A program made the position numbers and the translations under genes. DNA of 64,000 nt, taken from contig OZ024902.1 in NCBI GenBank assembly GCA_964017125.1, positions 58,949,346 through 59,013,345 on the forward strand, in the 5' to 3' direction. This DNA is from Flabesymbios commensalis. Taxonomy: Eukaryota > Annelida > Polychaeta > Terebellida > Flabelligeridae. Below, in pieces: positions 46,622 through 59,362 of this stretch. The notes beneath the pieces were generated by a model. That model worked only from the letters and a program-made list of their open reading frames with translations, ran no database searches and was not told where the DNA came from. Each line of letters opens with the position of its first letter. Position 1 is the stretch's first letter.

Positions 46622-46873
46622 TTAACCCTTTCAAGCTTGAGTTTACCATTGTCATCTTTATCCACTACAAGCCGCGAATTGCTGTCGCAATTCTCGACTT
46701 GTAGTGGATGAAGATGATTTGATGTGGTTTAAAAATTGAAGAAAATTGCCATGTATTGGAAAGCCAGTTTCATGGAAATTTTCATTCTGAAGCCCTTATT
46801 TGTAGGAAAATTAAACCTGTTTTCAGGGATGTAAAATGATGCTTTAATGCATCGTGAGGGCTTAAAGGGTTAA
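46622..46873. mobile_element. TTAA-type MITE family A, copy 3
   Basis: TTAACCCTTTCAAGCTTGAG to GAGGGCTTAAAGGGTTAA, with the CACTACAAG / CTTGTAGTG hairpin. Confidence 0.8.
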
Positions 46874-47580
46874 TGTCAATGTTATACAACGCCGCCGCGT
46901 GTGTTTTGGGTGGTGGGTCTGCTCCACAGGATACAATATTATATTGGTAGACACATGCGTAGCATTATGCAGACGACCCGGTGTATATGAACAGTTTCTG
47001 TACTGGCAGATTGGTGCCGCGACGTGTTATGTTCCGTCTGTCTATAGATAGTTTAAAATGTATTATAAAGGCTTGTTTATTGTTCTTTACCAGATGGTTA
47101 TAACTTTCATAACCGTAATATTAAATATTTGTTAATAATTGTAGATCTAAAACTGACATAAGTTAATTATAATATCCTTCCCTTGATAAGTCATCTAGTT
47201 GTCTGTGCAGGCTACTTCATTATACGATAAAAAATGCTATGATTTCTTTATTACCTGTATTATTGAGTGTTTTGCATATGATTTTGATCAGAGTAATATC
47301 ATGCTCTGCGCCTTGAACTGTGGTCTCTTACAATTCCTTAACGATGACACACAATATATCCGCCAATTATCAAAGAATGTGTCTCCCCCTGCTAATACAC
47401 AAGTGACTATGTACATATACTTGAGTCATGTGAAATGATCAAATTAAAAGCTCAAACCACCAGAATAAAAACATTTAGCATGTGTTAATTATTGAAACAT
47501 GTTTTCATAATGATGTCGATTTCTGCTATCATAAGAACTTCAGAATAGCTCCATTTAAAAGATGATATGGATACAGTTTT
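46874..47580. other. intergenic, nothing recognised
   Basis: AT-rich; the frame at 47199-47438 has no family resemblance. Confidence 0.4.
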
Positions 47581-47646
47581 AAATTTTCAACCACTTGGGG
47601 TTGTGGATCGCGGTAGCGAGACACAACCTCAAGTGGTTGAAAATTT
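47581..47646. repeat. CACTTGAG hairpin, stand-alone, inverse copy
   Basis: AAATTTTCAACCACTTGGGG ... CCTCAAGTGGTTGAAAATTT with loop GGATCGCGGTAGCGAGAC, the inverse of the loop at 32311-32375. Confidence 0.8.
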
Positions 47647-47803
47647 GTTCATTGTTTGTTTTCCATTATTACCATCATAGAAAGAAAGACTGATGCATAC
47701 TAGTCAGTGCTAGTATATGCTCATCATACATCTGGTGATTTAAAGTTGAATTGACTGTAGATAAAGCTGTATTTGTGAGCTGAAGTGATAGGCCATTACT
47801 GTG

Positions 47804-49442
47804 ATGTTAATGTCTTGTTGAATTGCTTCACTGTGAATAAAGTTTAAAGTCCATAAACTAGCAGAGGGCGAATGTAAATCTTGTTCTCGTTTATTTAATT
47901 CATTTGGTGGTATAATTTGTAAGTTGATACCGTTTATCTGCGGCGATTTTAATTTGATTACTGGTGTATTTAGAGCATATGAAATTGAAATGCTTCAATA
48001 TCAAAGAAGCCAGTCATTCTTAAAAATTGTTATTAGTTTCTAAATTAAATGATGTCTCCGCCTTGGGAGTTGATGGGGTGTAACTGTATCACTCAGACAC
48101 TTTACAAAGCTGTGGGGGTGTATTTTATAGAGACGTCCCTTTGTATTGACATTTATCAACCATAGCGAATAATTGTCCCTAACCCTGCAAAATCTAAATC
48201 CTGGATATTGTGATATTTATGGGGGGGGGGGGGGCGTGGTAACCCTACATTTATTAACAAATTTAAGATAACCTTCGAAAATAAAAAAAAAAACCTCCAA
48301 ACAGCCCAAAATTCACTCGAAAACCTGCCGTTTAGCCTGCCCTCCACCTCCATTTTTTCTAGATTTATATGACCTGATAACTACATATACTACACCTTTT
48401 TTTAATTCCCGCCCGCCCAACGAGGCAGGGGCTATGGTGTCGCTCCCGATGTCGTATCGTCTGTCTGTCCGCATTTCCGATGCCCGAGCAGATCTCTAAA
48501 GCCCATGGCCAAAATTATAAATGTATTTTAATATATTGCTGATATCTGGCAAACTTTAACATGTGAAATATCTGTTTTTCATTTATATGCATAATATCGG
48601 TGCTCTAAAGAAGTATAATGGACGATGTTAAGGTCTTGTTGAATTGCTTCACTGTGAATAAAGTTTAAAGTCAATAAACTAGCAGAGGGCGAATGTAAAT
48701 CTTGTTCTCGATTATTTAATTCATTTGGTGGTATAATTTGTAAGTTGATACTGTTTATCTGCGGCGATTTTAATTTGATTACTGGTGTATTTAGAGCATA
48801 TGAAATTGAAATGCTTCAATATCAAAGAAGCCAGTCATTCTTAAAAATTGTTATTAGTTTCTAAATAAAATGATGTCTCCGCCTTGGGAGTTGATGGGGT
48901 GTAACTGTATCACTCAGACACTTTACAAAGCTGTGGGGGTGTATTTTATAGAGACGTCCCTTTGTATTGACATTTATCAACCATAGCGAATAATTGTCCC
49001 TAACCCTGCAAAATCTAAATCCTGGATATTGTGATATTTATGGGGGGGGGGGCGTGGTAACCCTACATTTATTAACAAATTTAAGATAACCTTCGAAAAT
49101 AAAAAAACAACCCTCCAAACAGCTCAAAATTCACTCGAAAATCTGCCGTTTAGCCTGCCCTCCACCTCCATTTTTTCTAGATTTATATGACCTGATAACT
49201 ACATATACTACACCTTTTTTTAATTCCCGCCCGCCCAACGAGGCAGGGGCTATGGTGTCGCTCCCGCTGTCGTATCATCTGTCTGTCCGCCTTTCCGATG
49301 CCCGAGCAGATCTCTAAAGCCCATGGCCAAAATTATAAATGTATTTTAATATATTGCTGATATCTGGCAAACTTTAACATGTGAAATATCTGTTTTTCAT
49401 TTATATGCATAATATCGGTGCTCTAAAGAAGTATAATGGACG
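47804..49442. repeat. ~820-bp tandem duplication
   Basis: Copy 1 (47804-48623) and copy 2 (48624-49442) are almost identical from GTCTTGTTGAATTGCTTCAC to GTGCTCTAAAGAAGTATAAT. They differ by a few substitutions and in a poly-G run (14 versus 10). Each contains a CCCGCCCGCCCAACGAGGCA-headed repeat and a worn relative of the hairpin family (GGGAGTTGATGGGGTGTAAC). No gene inside. Recent. Confidence 0.9.
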
Positions 49443-49725
49443 TTTCAGAACGATGTCCGGCCAGAAGCCGGCGCAATGTCGGCCCACCGTCTACGACGTT
49501 GACCCACCACTGAACCAGCCCCGACCACACAGTCCTCTGCCTGACTGGATGAGCCGCTCAGTGTTACATAATCATCCACACTGAGGTGGGACAATTTAAA
49601 GCCTACCAGCTCAGTGTAGATGATTTAATAAATCTGTTTATATATTTCGATGATTATATGTCAATTACAATATAAACAATATTGTCATAAATGCAGGATA
49701 TCTATCTGAAAACAACACGAATTAT

Positions 49726-50752
49726 TTATAATCGCAATAGTTTAGATTTTATTTTTTTCCATGCAGCCTCCACAAATTTTGAGAGGGGTTTCCAAGAATG
49801 CATCACTAAAAAAAAAAGCTTGTCCGCATTATTCAGTTCTAAAAAAAATGCGATTTTTTCAGTCACAGTTTGAAAAAGCGTTGTTCTAAAATTGCATATA
49901 GGGAACATATAAATACAAAGTGAATTTCGTCTTCAATTTCAGAAAGGTCACACATGTTACACAAACGTTCTTCAACTCTTAAGTTTCTAAATGTTTTTGT
50001 TTCAGGATCTCGTATTCGTATTCTTTTAGATCGTCCCGTTTCTAAAGCTATTGGTGAAATTCCTGTTGTGCATATGTTGTGCATATCAATCAACCAGGTT
50101 GTTTCCATTAGCTTTATCTCATTCAAATCATTACAATTACTTTTGATAGACTTTCATTGTAAAGGGATAATCGTACCAGCAATTGTTTAAAGTTACTGCA
50201 CCAGTTGTTTTTATTTGTCATTGATAGATCAATATTTCGTTGAAAAACATGTCTGGTTATACTAGTATTAGATAATTTCATCATTCTATTCCAGACTATA
50301 AAAGTATTTAAATAATGTTTATATTTGACAGCAATCCAGCCCATTTCCCAATATAAAGCAGGCAAAGGTGTTAATTTATGTAGCCCTAAATAAAGTCTCA
50401 TAGCATTTTGATGCACTTTATTACACATTTCTGTATTTGTAAAGCCCCAAATTTCTGATGCTTAATCTCGCACCGGTTCCATAAGTGAATCATATAATTG
50501 ACAATATGTGTTATATCCTACATCTTTTAACGAGTGACATGTTGAAATCAATTTACCAAATGCTCTTGATGCAGCGCATGTAGTATTTTTTATACAATGT
50601 ACAAATGTAAGATGTTCGTCAAACGGGATACCTAGGTATGTAAAGTGAGGAACAGTTTTCAAAAAGCAATTACCACATTGAAATAAAGTACAATGTTTTC
50701 TAGTTTCCCTGAAATAAACGACATTACATTTATCTTCGTTGATCTTCAACAT
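49726..50752 (-). mobile_element. LINE 3' fragment, antisense
   Basis: On the minus strand, the reverse transcriptase C-terminal part reads KINEDKCNVVYFRE, FTYLGIPFDEHLTF and YASEIWGF (after an in-frame stop). It ends with a zinc-finger-like segment CNMCDLSEIEDEIHFVFIC and a hydrophobic tail. It is interrupted by at least one stop and frame changes. Non-LTR type (CR1/jockey-like); 5' truncated. Confidence 0.75.
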
Positions 50753-50796
50753 TCATTTTTTACACCATTTATGACAATAATGTAGTATTTTCTGCA

Positions 50797-50841
50797 AATT
50801 TTCTTCTGATTCACTCATAAGCACGAGTGAATCAAAAGAAA
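50797..50841. repeat. 19-bp-arm inverted repeat
   Basis: ATTTTCTTCTGATTCACTC and GAGTGAATCAAAAGAAAAT pair with one mismatch around ATAAGCAC. It sits at the junction between the antisense LINE and the next LINE fragment. Confidence 0.7.
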
Positions 50842-50860
50842 ATTTATAAGGTTTAAAACT

Positions 50861-51110
50861 ATGAAAAGGATTGAACTAGAACTTTTTGACAAAAAACGCA
50901 CTGCAGTACAGCAAGCAAAATCATTAGGAGTAACTTTAGATAAGCAGCTTACTTTTAATGCTCATATAAATGAAAACACCAAGAAAGGAAGGCTAAATGT
51001 CTTGGTCTGCTCAAACTCCTGAGCGGCTCAAGGTGGAGGTGTAAACCAAAAATACTAATGAGACAATATAAATGCTATATACGTCCAGTACTAAAATACA
51101 AATATTACAA
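50861..51110 (+). mobile_element. older LINE fragment, left part
   Basis: Reads KSLGVTLDKQLTFNAHINE and, after stops, YKCYIRPVLKY, which is the RT C-terminal region of a jockey/CR1-like LINE. The continuation (EIWRSS, KLQIIKNKAIRIAYKL) appears at 53370-53635, so a younger LINE copy sits between. Confidence 0.6.
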
Positions 51111-53369
51111 ATTGTTGTGACGATTTGCGCAAGTATTTAGATGAAAAGAATGAATTTAGAAACCTATGCAGAATAAACAGGGTCAAGTTAAACTTAGATG
51201 TCAAAGCGAGTTACAAAATCCTGTAGATAATCCAGTGAAATTTTGGGCAAAGGTGAAGAAGATGGGAACTAAAACACCTATCAAGTCTAGCATATCAGCA
51301 CCACAATGGGTAGATCACTTCAATAAACTGTTAAATCTACCAAATGCACTTAATATAGAATTTGAAAAAACTGTAAAAAATTATATAAGACAACATGATT
51401 CAGAATGTAACACTTGCATTGGAAATGTTGTATCAAACTCTGGTTTAGATAAAAAGATTACAGTGGAAGAGGTGATAAGCGGGATTTCAGAGTTATCAAA
51501 TGGTAAACCACCCGGTGAAGATGGTATATTAAATCAAATGTTAAAATCAGCTCGTGGAGTGCTTGTTCCGTATTTGGTTATACTATTTAATACAATTTTG
51601 GACAGTGGTCAATATCCAGAAAGATGGTCCGATGCGGTACTTTTCCCTCTCCATAAGGAAGGCTCAGCAACAGATCCGAATAACTTTCGAGGTATTTCCC
51701 TGTTGTCAGTTGTTGGGAAATTATTCACAAAAAAATGAAATAAACGTCTTATTAAATGGGCTAATGATCATAATGTTCAACATGAAGAACAAGCAGGATG
51801 CAAAAAGGTTATTCCACAATTGACAACATTTTCGTATTACCATCAATTATACAAAAATATTTAAGCCGGCAAAAAGGTAGATATTATGTTTTGTTTATTG
51901 ACTTTTCGAAGGCATTCGATACCATTCCACATGCTCTTTTATGGTATAAAATGCAAAGATGTGGCATACATGGGAAGATTTTGGTATTATTAAGAAACAT
52001 GTTTAGTCAATTAAAATCTTGTGTGCGCACTGAAGCCGGGTTAACTGAATATTTCAAATGCACAATTGGCACACGACAAGGTTGTATTTCAATCCCCTTT
52101 CTCTTTGCCTTTTATATTCGTGAGTTGGTTGGCATGATGAGAGATAAGGGTTGTAAAGGCGTTTATATAAACGAAGAAGTATCTAATTTAATGATTATTC
52201 TGTATGCAGATGATATTGCTGAAGGTTCTGATACGGTAGTTAGATCACAATTTATGATCAATGTACTTGTAGAATATTGTCGTATGTGGTCGCTAATTGT
52301 AAATTTATGAAAAACAAAAATAGTTGTCTTTCGAAGAGGAGGCAAACTTAAACGTATAGTGAAAATGGTATTTTAATGGTGAAGAACTGGATGTTGTCAG
52401 TTCTTACAAATATTTAGGAATAATATTTACCACCAAACTAAAGTGCGCATTAGCTAAAGAAATCATTAGTGGCTCAGGCACGCAAAGCTATTGGTTTAAT
52501 TTTTAGATATCATTATCAGTGTGGTTATTTGCCAGTCGAAGTTGCTAAAATTATTTTTGATAAAATGATTACTCCAATACTACTTTATGGTTAAGTGAGG
52601 TGTGGGGATGGGAATACTGTGATCAAATTGAAAACGTACAATTTTACTTCTACAAACGAATATTAGGTCTTGGCTCAACCACTTCGCATACTGCTGCTAC
52701 AGGCGAGATTGGTATATACCCCCCTCGCAGTGATATATTATAAGAGATGTGTAAAATACTGGTTAAAAATAATAAAAATGTCTGGTGATCGATTACCACA
52801 TGCTTGTTATGGAATGCTAAAGCGATTGGATGATTGTAGTTGAGTTACATGGGCATCAAATATAAAAATATTATTATGTAAATTTGGTTTTGAATATGTT
52901 TGGAAGGCACAGGGTGTACAAGATGAAAATGCGTTCTTGTGTGTCTTTGAGGACAGGGTTAAGCAACATTTTGTAAAATTATGGCGAAATGAAGTATTAA
53001 ATTCAAGAAAGGTAATTATCTACATATAGTATGTTTAAAAGAGAATTTGTCTAGAACCGTATCTTGATATTTTAAAAATAAAGAAGCAGAGAACAATACA
53101 TATCATTTATCCTGGAAAATGATTTTGGAGGTTTTTTTAATATTGTATCTTCTACTGATCCAAATGTAATCAAACCATTTGCGTCATATGTATATCATTC
53201 CTCCAAACACCGTGATGCGATTCTGTCCTCTACTTGACTATATAGTTTGTTTAGCATTTTTGCCTAATGACTATGTAGTTATGTGCATACAATTATCTGT
53301 TTTTGTTTTGTCATGGTTGTACTATGGTCCGATAGCCTTAAAATACAGAATAAATCAATCAAGCAATCT
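51111..53369 (+). mobile_element. LINE copy 1 (5'-truncated, broken)
   Basis: Encodes RT blocks: GKPPGEDGILNQMLKS, PERWSDAVLFPLHKE, FRGISLLSVVGKLF, then VLFIDFSKAFDTIPH, GTRQGC, LYADDI and a YKYLGIIF region. This order is typical of non-LTR RT. The endonuclease is absent (5' truncation). Several frameshifts and stops break the frame (for example after GKLFTKK and after WSLIVNL). Compared with copy 2 it lacks about 180 bp carrying the C-terminal CPLC...H...C finger (near 53085). The 3' end is AATAAATCAATCAAG. Confidence 0.85.
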
Positions 53370-53635
53370 ACTGAAATATGGCGCTCCAGTAATTTTAGGA
53401 GCGACCGCAACAAATACAAGAAACTACAAATAATTAAAAACAAGGCGATTAGAATAGCCTACAAATTGGATCCGTTTTCGCACACTGAAGAAATTAATGA
53501 AATTACTAAGATCCTTCTGATCATTCCAAGATCTATCATATCAATTCATTCATTCACTCCACGAGCATTCAGATCTTTCCAAACTACAGAATCAACTCAG
53601 AGCTTCAAGAATTACAGAGGGCATAATACACAAAC
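53370..53635 (+). mobile_element. older LINE fragment, right part
   Basis: STEIWRSSNFRSDRNKYKKL, QIIKNKAIRIAYKLDPFSHT and LLIIPRSIIS continue the RT C-terminal reading broken at 51110. Split from its left part by LINE copy 1 and followed directly by LINE copy 2. Confidence 0.6.
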
Positions 53636-55980
53636 TATGCAGAATTAAACAGGGTCAAGTTAAACTTAAATGTCAAAGCGAGTTACAAAATTCTGTAGAT
53701 AATCCAGTAAAATTTTGGGCAAAGGTGAAGAAGATGGGATCTAAAACACCTATCAAGTCTAGCATATCAGCACCACAATGGGTAGATTACTTCAATAAAC
53801 TGTTAAATCAACCAAATTCACTTGATAAAGAATTTGAAAAAAATGTAAACAAATATATAAGACAACATGATTCAGAATGTAACACTTGCATGGGAAATGT
53901 TGTATCAAACTCTGGTTTAGATGAAAAGATTACAGTGGAAGAGGTGATAAGCGGGATTTCAGAGTTATCAAATGGTAAACCACCCGGTGAAGATGGTATA
54001 TTAAATCAAATGTTAAAATCAGCTCGTGGAGTGCTTGTTCCGTATTTGGTTATACTATTTAATACAATTTTGGACAGTGGTCAATATCCAGAAAGATGGT
54101 CCGATGCGGTACTTTTCCCTCTCCATAAGGAAGGCTCAGCAACAGATCCGAATAACTTTCGAGGTATTTCCCTGTTGTCAGTTGTTGGGAAATTATTCAC
54201 AAAAAAAACCCCGTCTTATTAAATGGGCTAATGATCATAATGTTCAACATGAAGAACAAGTAGGATGCAAAAAAGGTTATTCCACAATTGACAACATTTT
54301 CGTATTACAATCAATTATACAAAAATATTTAAGCCGGCAAAAAGGTAGAAATTATGTTTTGTTTATTGACTTTTCGAAGGCATTCGATACCATTCCACAT
54401 GCTCTTTTATGGTATAAAATGCAAAGATGTGGCATACATGGGAAGATTTTGGTATTATTAAGAAACATGTATAGTCAATTAAAATCCTGTGTGCGCACTG
54501 AAGCCGGGTTAACTGAATATTTTAATTGCACAATTGGCACACGACAAGGTTGAATTTTAATCCCCTTTTTCTTTGCTTTTTATATTGGTGAGCTGGTTGA
54601 CATGATGAGAGATAAGGGTTGTAAAGGCGTTTATATAAACGAGGAAGTATCTAATTTAATGATTATTTTGTATGCAGATGATATTGCTGAAGGTTCTGAT
54701 ACGGTAGTTAGATTACAATTTATGATCAATGTACTTGTAGAATATTGTCGTATGTGGTCGCTAATTGTAAATTTATGAAAAAAACAAAAATAGTTGTCTT
54801 TCGAAGAGGAGGCAAACTTAAACGTATAGTGAAAATGGTATTTTAATGGTGAGGAAATGGATGTTGGCAGAACTTACAAATATTTAGGAATAATATTTAG
54901 CAATAAACTAAAGTGGGCATTAGCTAAAAAAACATTAGCGGCTCAGGCACGCAAAGCTATTGGTTTAATTTTTAGATATCATTATCAGTGTGGTTATTTG
55001 CCAGTCGAAGTTGCTAAAATTATTTTTGATAAAATGATTACTCCAATACTGCTTTATGGTTGTGAGGTGTGGGGATGGGAATACTGTGATGAAATTGAAA
55101 ACGTACAATTTTACTTCTACAAACGAATATTAGGTCTTGGCTCACACACTTCACATACTGCTGCTACAGGCGAGCTTGGTATATACCCCCCTCGCAGTGA
55201 TATATTATAAGAGATGTGTAAAATACTGGTTGAAAATAATGAAAAATATCTGGTGATCGATTACCACATGCTTGTTATGGAATGTTGAAGGGATTGGATG
55301 ATTGTAGTCGAGTTACATGGGCATCAAATATAAAAATCTTATTATGTAAATTTGGTTTTGAATATGTTTGGAAGGCACAGGGTGTGTAGATGAAAATGTG
55401 TTCTTGTGTGTCTTTGAGGACAGGGTTGAACAATATTTTGTAATATTATGGCGAAATGAAGTATTAAACTCAAGAAAGTTAATTATCTACATATAGTATT
55501 TTTAAAAAAGAATTTGGTCTAGAACCGTATCTTGATATTTTAAGAATAAAGAAGCAGATAAATATTTTGCAGATTAAGATGTTCTAATAATTCGCTTGTA
55601 ATAGAGACAGGTAGACACACTGGTAATTTTTTAGAAATAACTGAACGTGTTTGTCCATTGTGTGTCAGGGACTGTCTATTTATTATTGAAGATGAATTCC
55701 ATTTTGTATTCTGCTGCCCATCGTACTCGTACAATACATATCAATTATCCTGGAAAATAATTTTGTAAGTTTTGTTAATATTATATCTTCTACTGATCCA
55801 AATGTAATCAAACCACTTGCGTCATATGTATATCATTCCTCCAAGCACCGTGATGCGATTCTGTTTCATACTTGACCATACAGTTTGTTTATCATTTTTG
55901 CCTAATGACTATGTAGCTATGTGTATACAATAATCTGTATTTGTTTTATCATGTTTGTACTATGGACCGATAGCCTTAAA
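53636..55980 (+). mobile_element. LINE copy 2 (5'-truncated, broken)
   Basis: Nearly identical to copy 1 over 2.2 kb: same RT motifs (FIDFSKAFDTIPH, LYADDI at ~54670, YKYLGIIFSNKLKW, GCEVWGWEY). It additionally keeps the finger CPLCVRDCLFIIEDEFHFVFCC near 55640-55720. Frameshifts after LLSVVGKLFTKK and a stop after GTRQG break it. Its 3' end (CCGATAGCCTTAAA) runs straight into the next repeat. Confidence 0.85.
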
Positions 55981-57180
55981 GGGACTGGTCCAGGCTAAAA
56001 TCATCAAAAAATCGGTGATTTTATTTCGGGTTCTTAATATGACCATATGATGTAAACATGTACATAGACTAGAACTGCAAATTTTTATAATTTTTGTGCT
56101 GCGCACTTACCAGTTAGACTAGATATAGAGACGAAATTCCCGCATTTCTTATTTTTGACATGGTTGTCAATAATTACAAATCAGGAATTTCGTCTCTATA
56201 TCTAGCCTAACTGGTGAATGCGCAGCACAAAAATTATAAAAATTTGCAGTTATATCCTATGTACATGCAGTTCAAGCTCTAGAGAGTGACATAGGATTTT
56301 GGCGGCCATCTTGGATTTTGTTGAAGAAGCTGAAAAATGCTAAAAAATATACCAGGCAAATTTCTTATAGCCAATATGCATACTGCAAATATTTAGAAAT
56401 AATCCGGGCAGGGGTGTATAGCAATATTACCAAATATTGATGATAGCCAAAATAAACAAAACTGAAATATCCGTTAAAATTCTGAAACGTAAAAAAATCA
56501 AAGTTTTGATTATCAGAATCACACCAAAAACGAATCAGCACATGTGCAGGGTAAAGTCTTTCCTTTAAATCAAACATGAAACAAATCCATAAAGTGGTTC
56601 AAGCTTTAGAGAGCGACATAGGCGACCATCTTGGATTTGTTGAAAAAGCTGAAAAACGCCCAAAAAATTACAGGACAAATTTCCTAAGGCCAATATGCAT
56701 ACTGGTAATATTTAAAAATAATCCGAGAATGGGTGTATGGCTATATTACCAAATTTTGCTGATGGTCAAAATGAGCAAAACTGAAATATCCGCAAAAATA
56801 CTAAAACGTAAAAAAATCTAAGTTTTTATTATCAGAATCACACCACAAGCACTCGGCCTGGGTAAGGTATTTCCTTTAAGCCAAACATGAAACAAATCCA
56901 TGAAGCGGTTTAATATCTAGAGAGTAACATAGGATTTTGGCGGCATCTTGGATTTTGTTGAAGAGACTAAAAAATGAAAAAAAATAATAATTACCTGGCA
57001 AATTCCCCAGGACCAGTATGCATAGGCTACTGCAAATATTTGGAAATAATCTGAGCAGGGGTTTTCGAGTGAGAGCAGAAAAAAATGACACTGCAAGACA
57101 AATACATATTTAAAAAGATATATAAATATATCAAATCTAATAAGTAAAGACAAGCAATAAAACAGTCAGAAAAATAATCT
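55981..57180. repeat. long hairpin plus three ~320-bp tandem units
   Basis: 56082-56249 is an inverted repeat: AACTGCAAATTTTTATAATT and TAGATATAGAGACGAAATTC pair with GAATTTCGTCTCTATATCTA and AATTATAAAAATTTGCAGTT. It is followed by three units starting near 56273, 56600 and 56908, with CTAGAGAGTGACATAGGATT, GGCGGCCATCTTGGATTTTG and AAATTTC(T/C)TA.GGCCAATATG words. Confidence 0.8.
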
Positions 57181-58125
57181 AAATAACGATAATTGTGTAT
57201 CATTATTTTTAGTATCAAAACGTATTAAGATGGTTATTCTAGTTCATTGAACCATTCGAGGACTTGAGAGCATCCCAAAAGCGTTTTTCTTTGTTCCCAC
57301 CTTCCGTCCATGGGAGATAAGTTCTACTAGTTGTTAGTAGCTGTCGTAAAGTCGGACTGAGTTTTGTTTCTCGGCTCGATCTCTTCCATTAGCACCACTA
57401 ACAACAAATTTCTCTGTTCGTCCACCACACGACTAAATGGCAGTTCTAATTCTTCTGTGCACCAAGCGCTTCGAGCAAACTTATTTGTCACCTGCTGTTT
57501 TCTATAGGCCTATTATTGACAATAGTATCTACAATGGCGTCACCAACAGGCCAGTTTCTGTCATGTAGACACAACTTGAATCCGTGTTTATACACCATTT
57601 GGGGTAGTAACATTAGTTTATTAATGAACCATTTAAGTGTAGCATTATGGTAGCAGACAAAGGCGCCATATTGGTAAATACGTTGATCTTGTTGATCCAG
57701 AAGATGGCGACGTCTGGATCGTATCAGATATAAGTAGTATTTAAAATACCATCGAAATCTGAAAATTCCTGCTACAATAATAACAAAAAGACTTACTCCT
57801 GCACATATGTACAATGTCAGGTAGAATCCAAATCTTGACACACAGTTAATCTGTGACATGTAATCCAGAATATATTTACTTCTTTCGCTAGCTGGAGAAG
57901 CACATGAATAGCTTCCATATCAGGTGAAGTCTAGAATGTTAAGATCCGTAAATATCACCCATTGACTGAGCCAAAACGTGTCACAAATACAGGTGAATGG
58001 ATTACCGGACAAATCTATTTCCTCAAGCGAAACTAGTGGCTCCAAAACGGACTCGTTTATTTATTAGCTGCCATACCCAAACTTTTCAAAGATGTTAATG
58101 GTTTGAATGCAGCTGGATCCATATA

Positions 58126-58204
58126 TCGTCGCCTCGGAGCTAAAGGATCCTATCTGCCACTCTGACGAGCGTCAGATAGGATCCTTTAGCTCCGAGGCGA
58201 CGAT
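58126..58204. repeat. TCGTCGCC hairpin, copy 5, inside the TLR relic
   Basis: TCGTCGCCTCGGAGCTAAAG, centre CACTCTGACGAGCGTC, inverse right arm CTCCGAGGCGACGA, flanked by ATA/ATAT. It interrupts the last leucine-rich repeats. Confidence 0.85.
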
Positions 58205-59362
58205 ATGTACATGTAAAAGATAAAGTGTTTCCAGAGTGGTTTATTTGGCTAGCATGTTGAGAGAGGTTGAATACAGTCCACTACCACTGATATCCAGAAG
58301 TCCTAAACTTGACACATTACTAAATATATCAGGTGACAATGTTGAGGCTCCTAGTAAAGGATTATTCCTCAAGCTTAGGTAAGTCAACATCTGATTGTAT
58401 TCAAATATGTCGGACGCAATATTCACAATATTGTTTTGTCTAAGATGAACTTCCTTGAGAGATATTAAAGGATCTAAAATGTTTGATCGCAATGAGGTGA
58501 TATAATTTGTCTCGATAGTTAGAATTTTCAGCTGGCTTAGTCCAACAAAAACACTAGTACTTATCAGGCGAATACCATTTTTATTCATATTAATAATTTG
58601 TAGACTGAACAAATTGGTAAATGTTTTTGTGGTGATTTCTTTTATGGCATTATTAGGAATCAGCAAGGATTCTTGATTACTAGATAAACCCGCATCAACC
58701 ATATTGGGAATTGATGCGAGATTGTTGTAACCGTATCCAACAGCTGTAATGGGGTTAAATTTGCAACACGTTTTTGTGTAATCCAGTATTTGTGAAAAAC
58801 CGCCTATTATTTTTAACTCGTTTTGCGAAAGATCCAACTTGACCAAATTATTAAAATTGGAAGATGTCTGAAATGTAGACGAATTGATAGCAGAAATGTC
58901 GATATCGCTGAGCGTAAGAGCGGAGAGTGGTCCGGGTAAGCTTTCTGTGATATGTTGCATTCCTTCAACTGGATTTCTGCATGACATAAAATCGTGATAT
59001 ATTAGGAAATAAATTAAAAGACCCGTCTGCAACAGATTGCATATAAACATGTAAAAAAAATAGTTTGAATATTGCTATTGCAAAGATTTTTAAAGTTTGC
59101 CGTGTTCATATGGGCGTAGTTAAATTCCTCTAAATAAATGTTTTTTCTAGATTGTAGCTTTGTCTGAAATTAGGGCCAAATTTGAATGTGAAATTATTAC
59201 TTCTTCTGAGGTGTAAAGTGCTCAACATGGGTAATAACGCTATTTGTTGTGTAACATAATGTAAGTTTGTGCCGCCAATGACAACGGATTTTAAATTAAC
59301 AAGGCCGCCAAAAACACCATCGGGAATGACACCTATCTCATTATCACTAATATCTATGGTGC

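Noticed and set aside
49691-50190. Plus-strand frames at 49691-50190
   Set aside because: Antisense to the minus-strand LINE fragment with its finger motif.
53725-55210. LINE reading frames as host genes
   Set aside because: They carry non-LTR RT motifs (GKPPGEDG, FIDFSKAFD, YADDI) and are broken, nearly duplicated copies.
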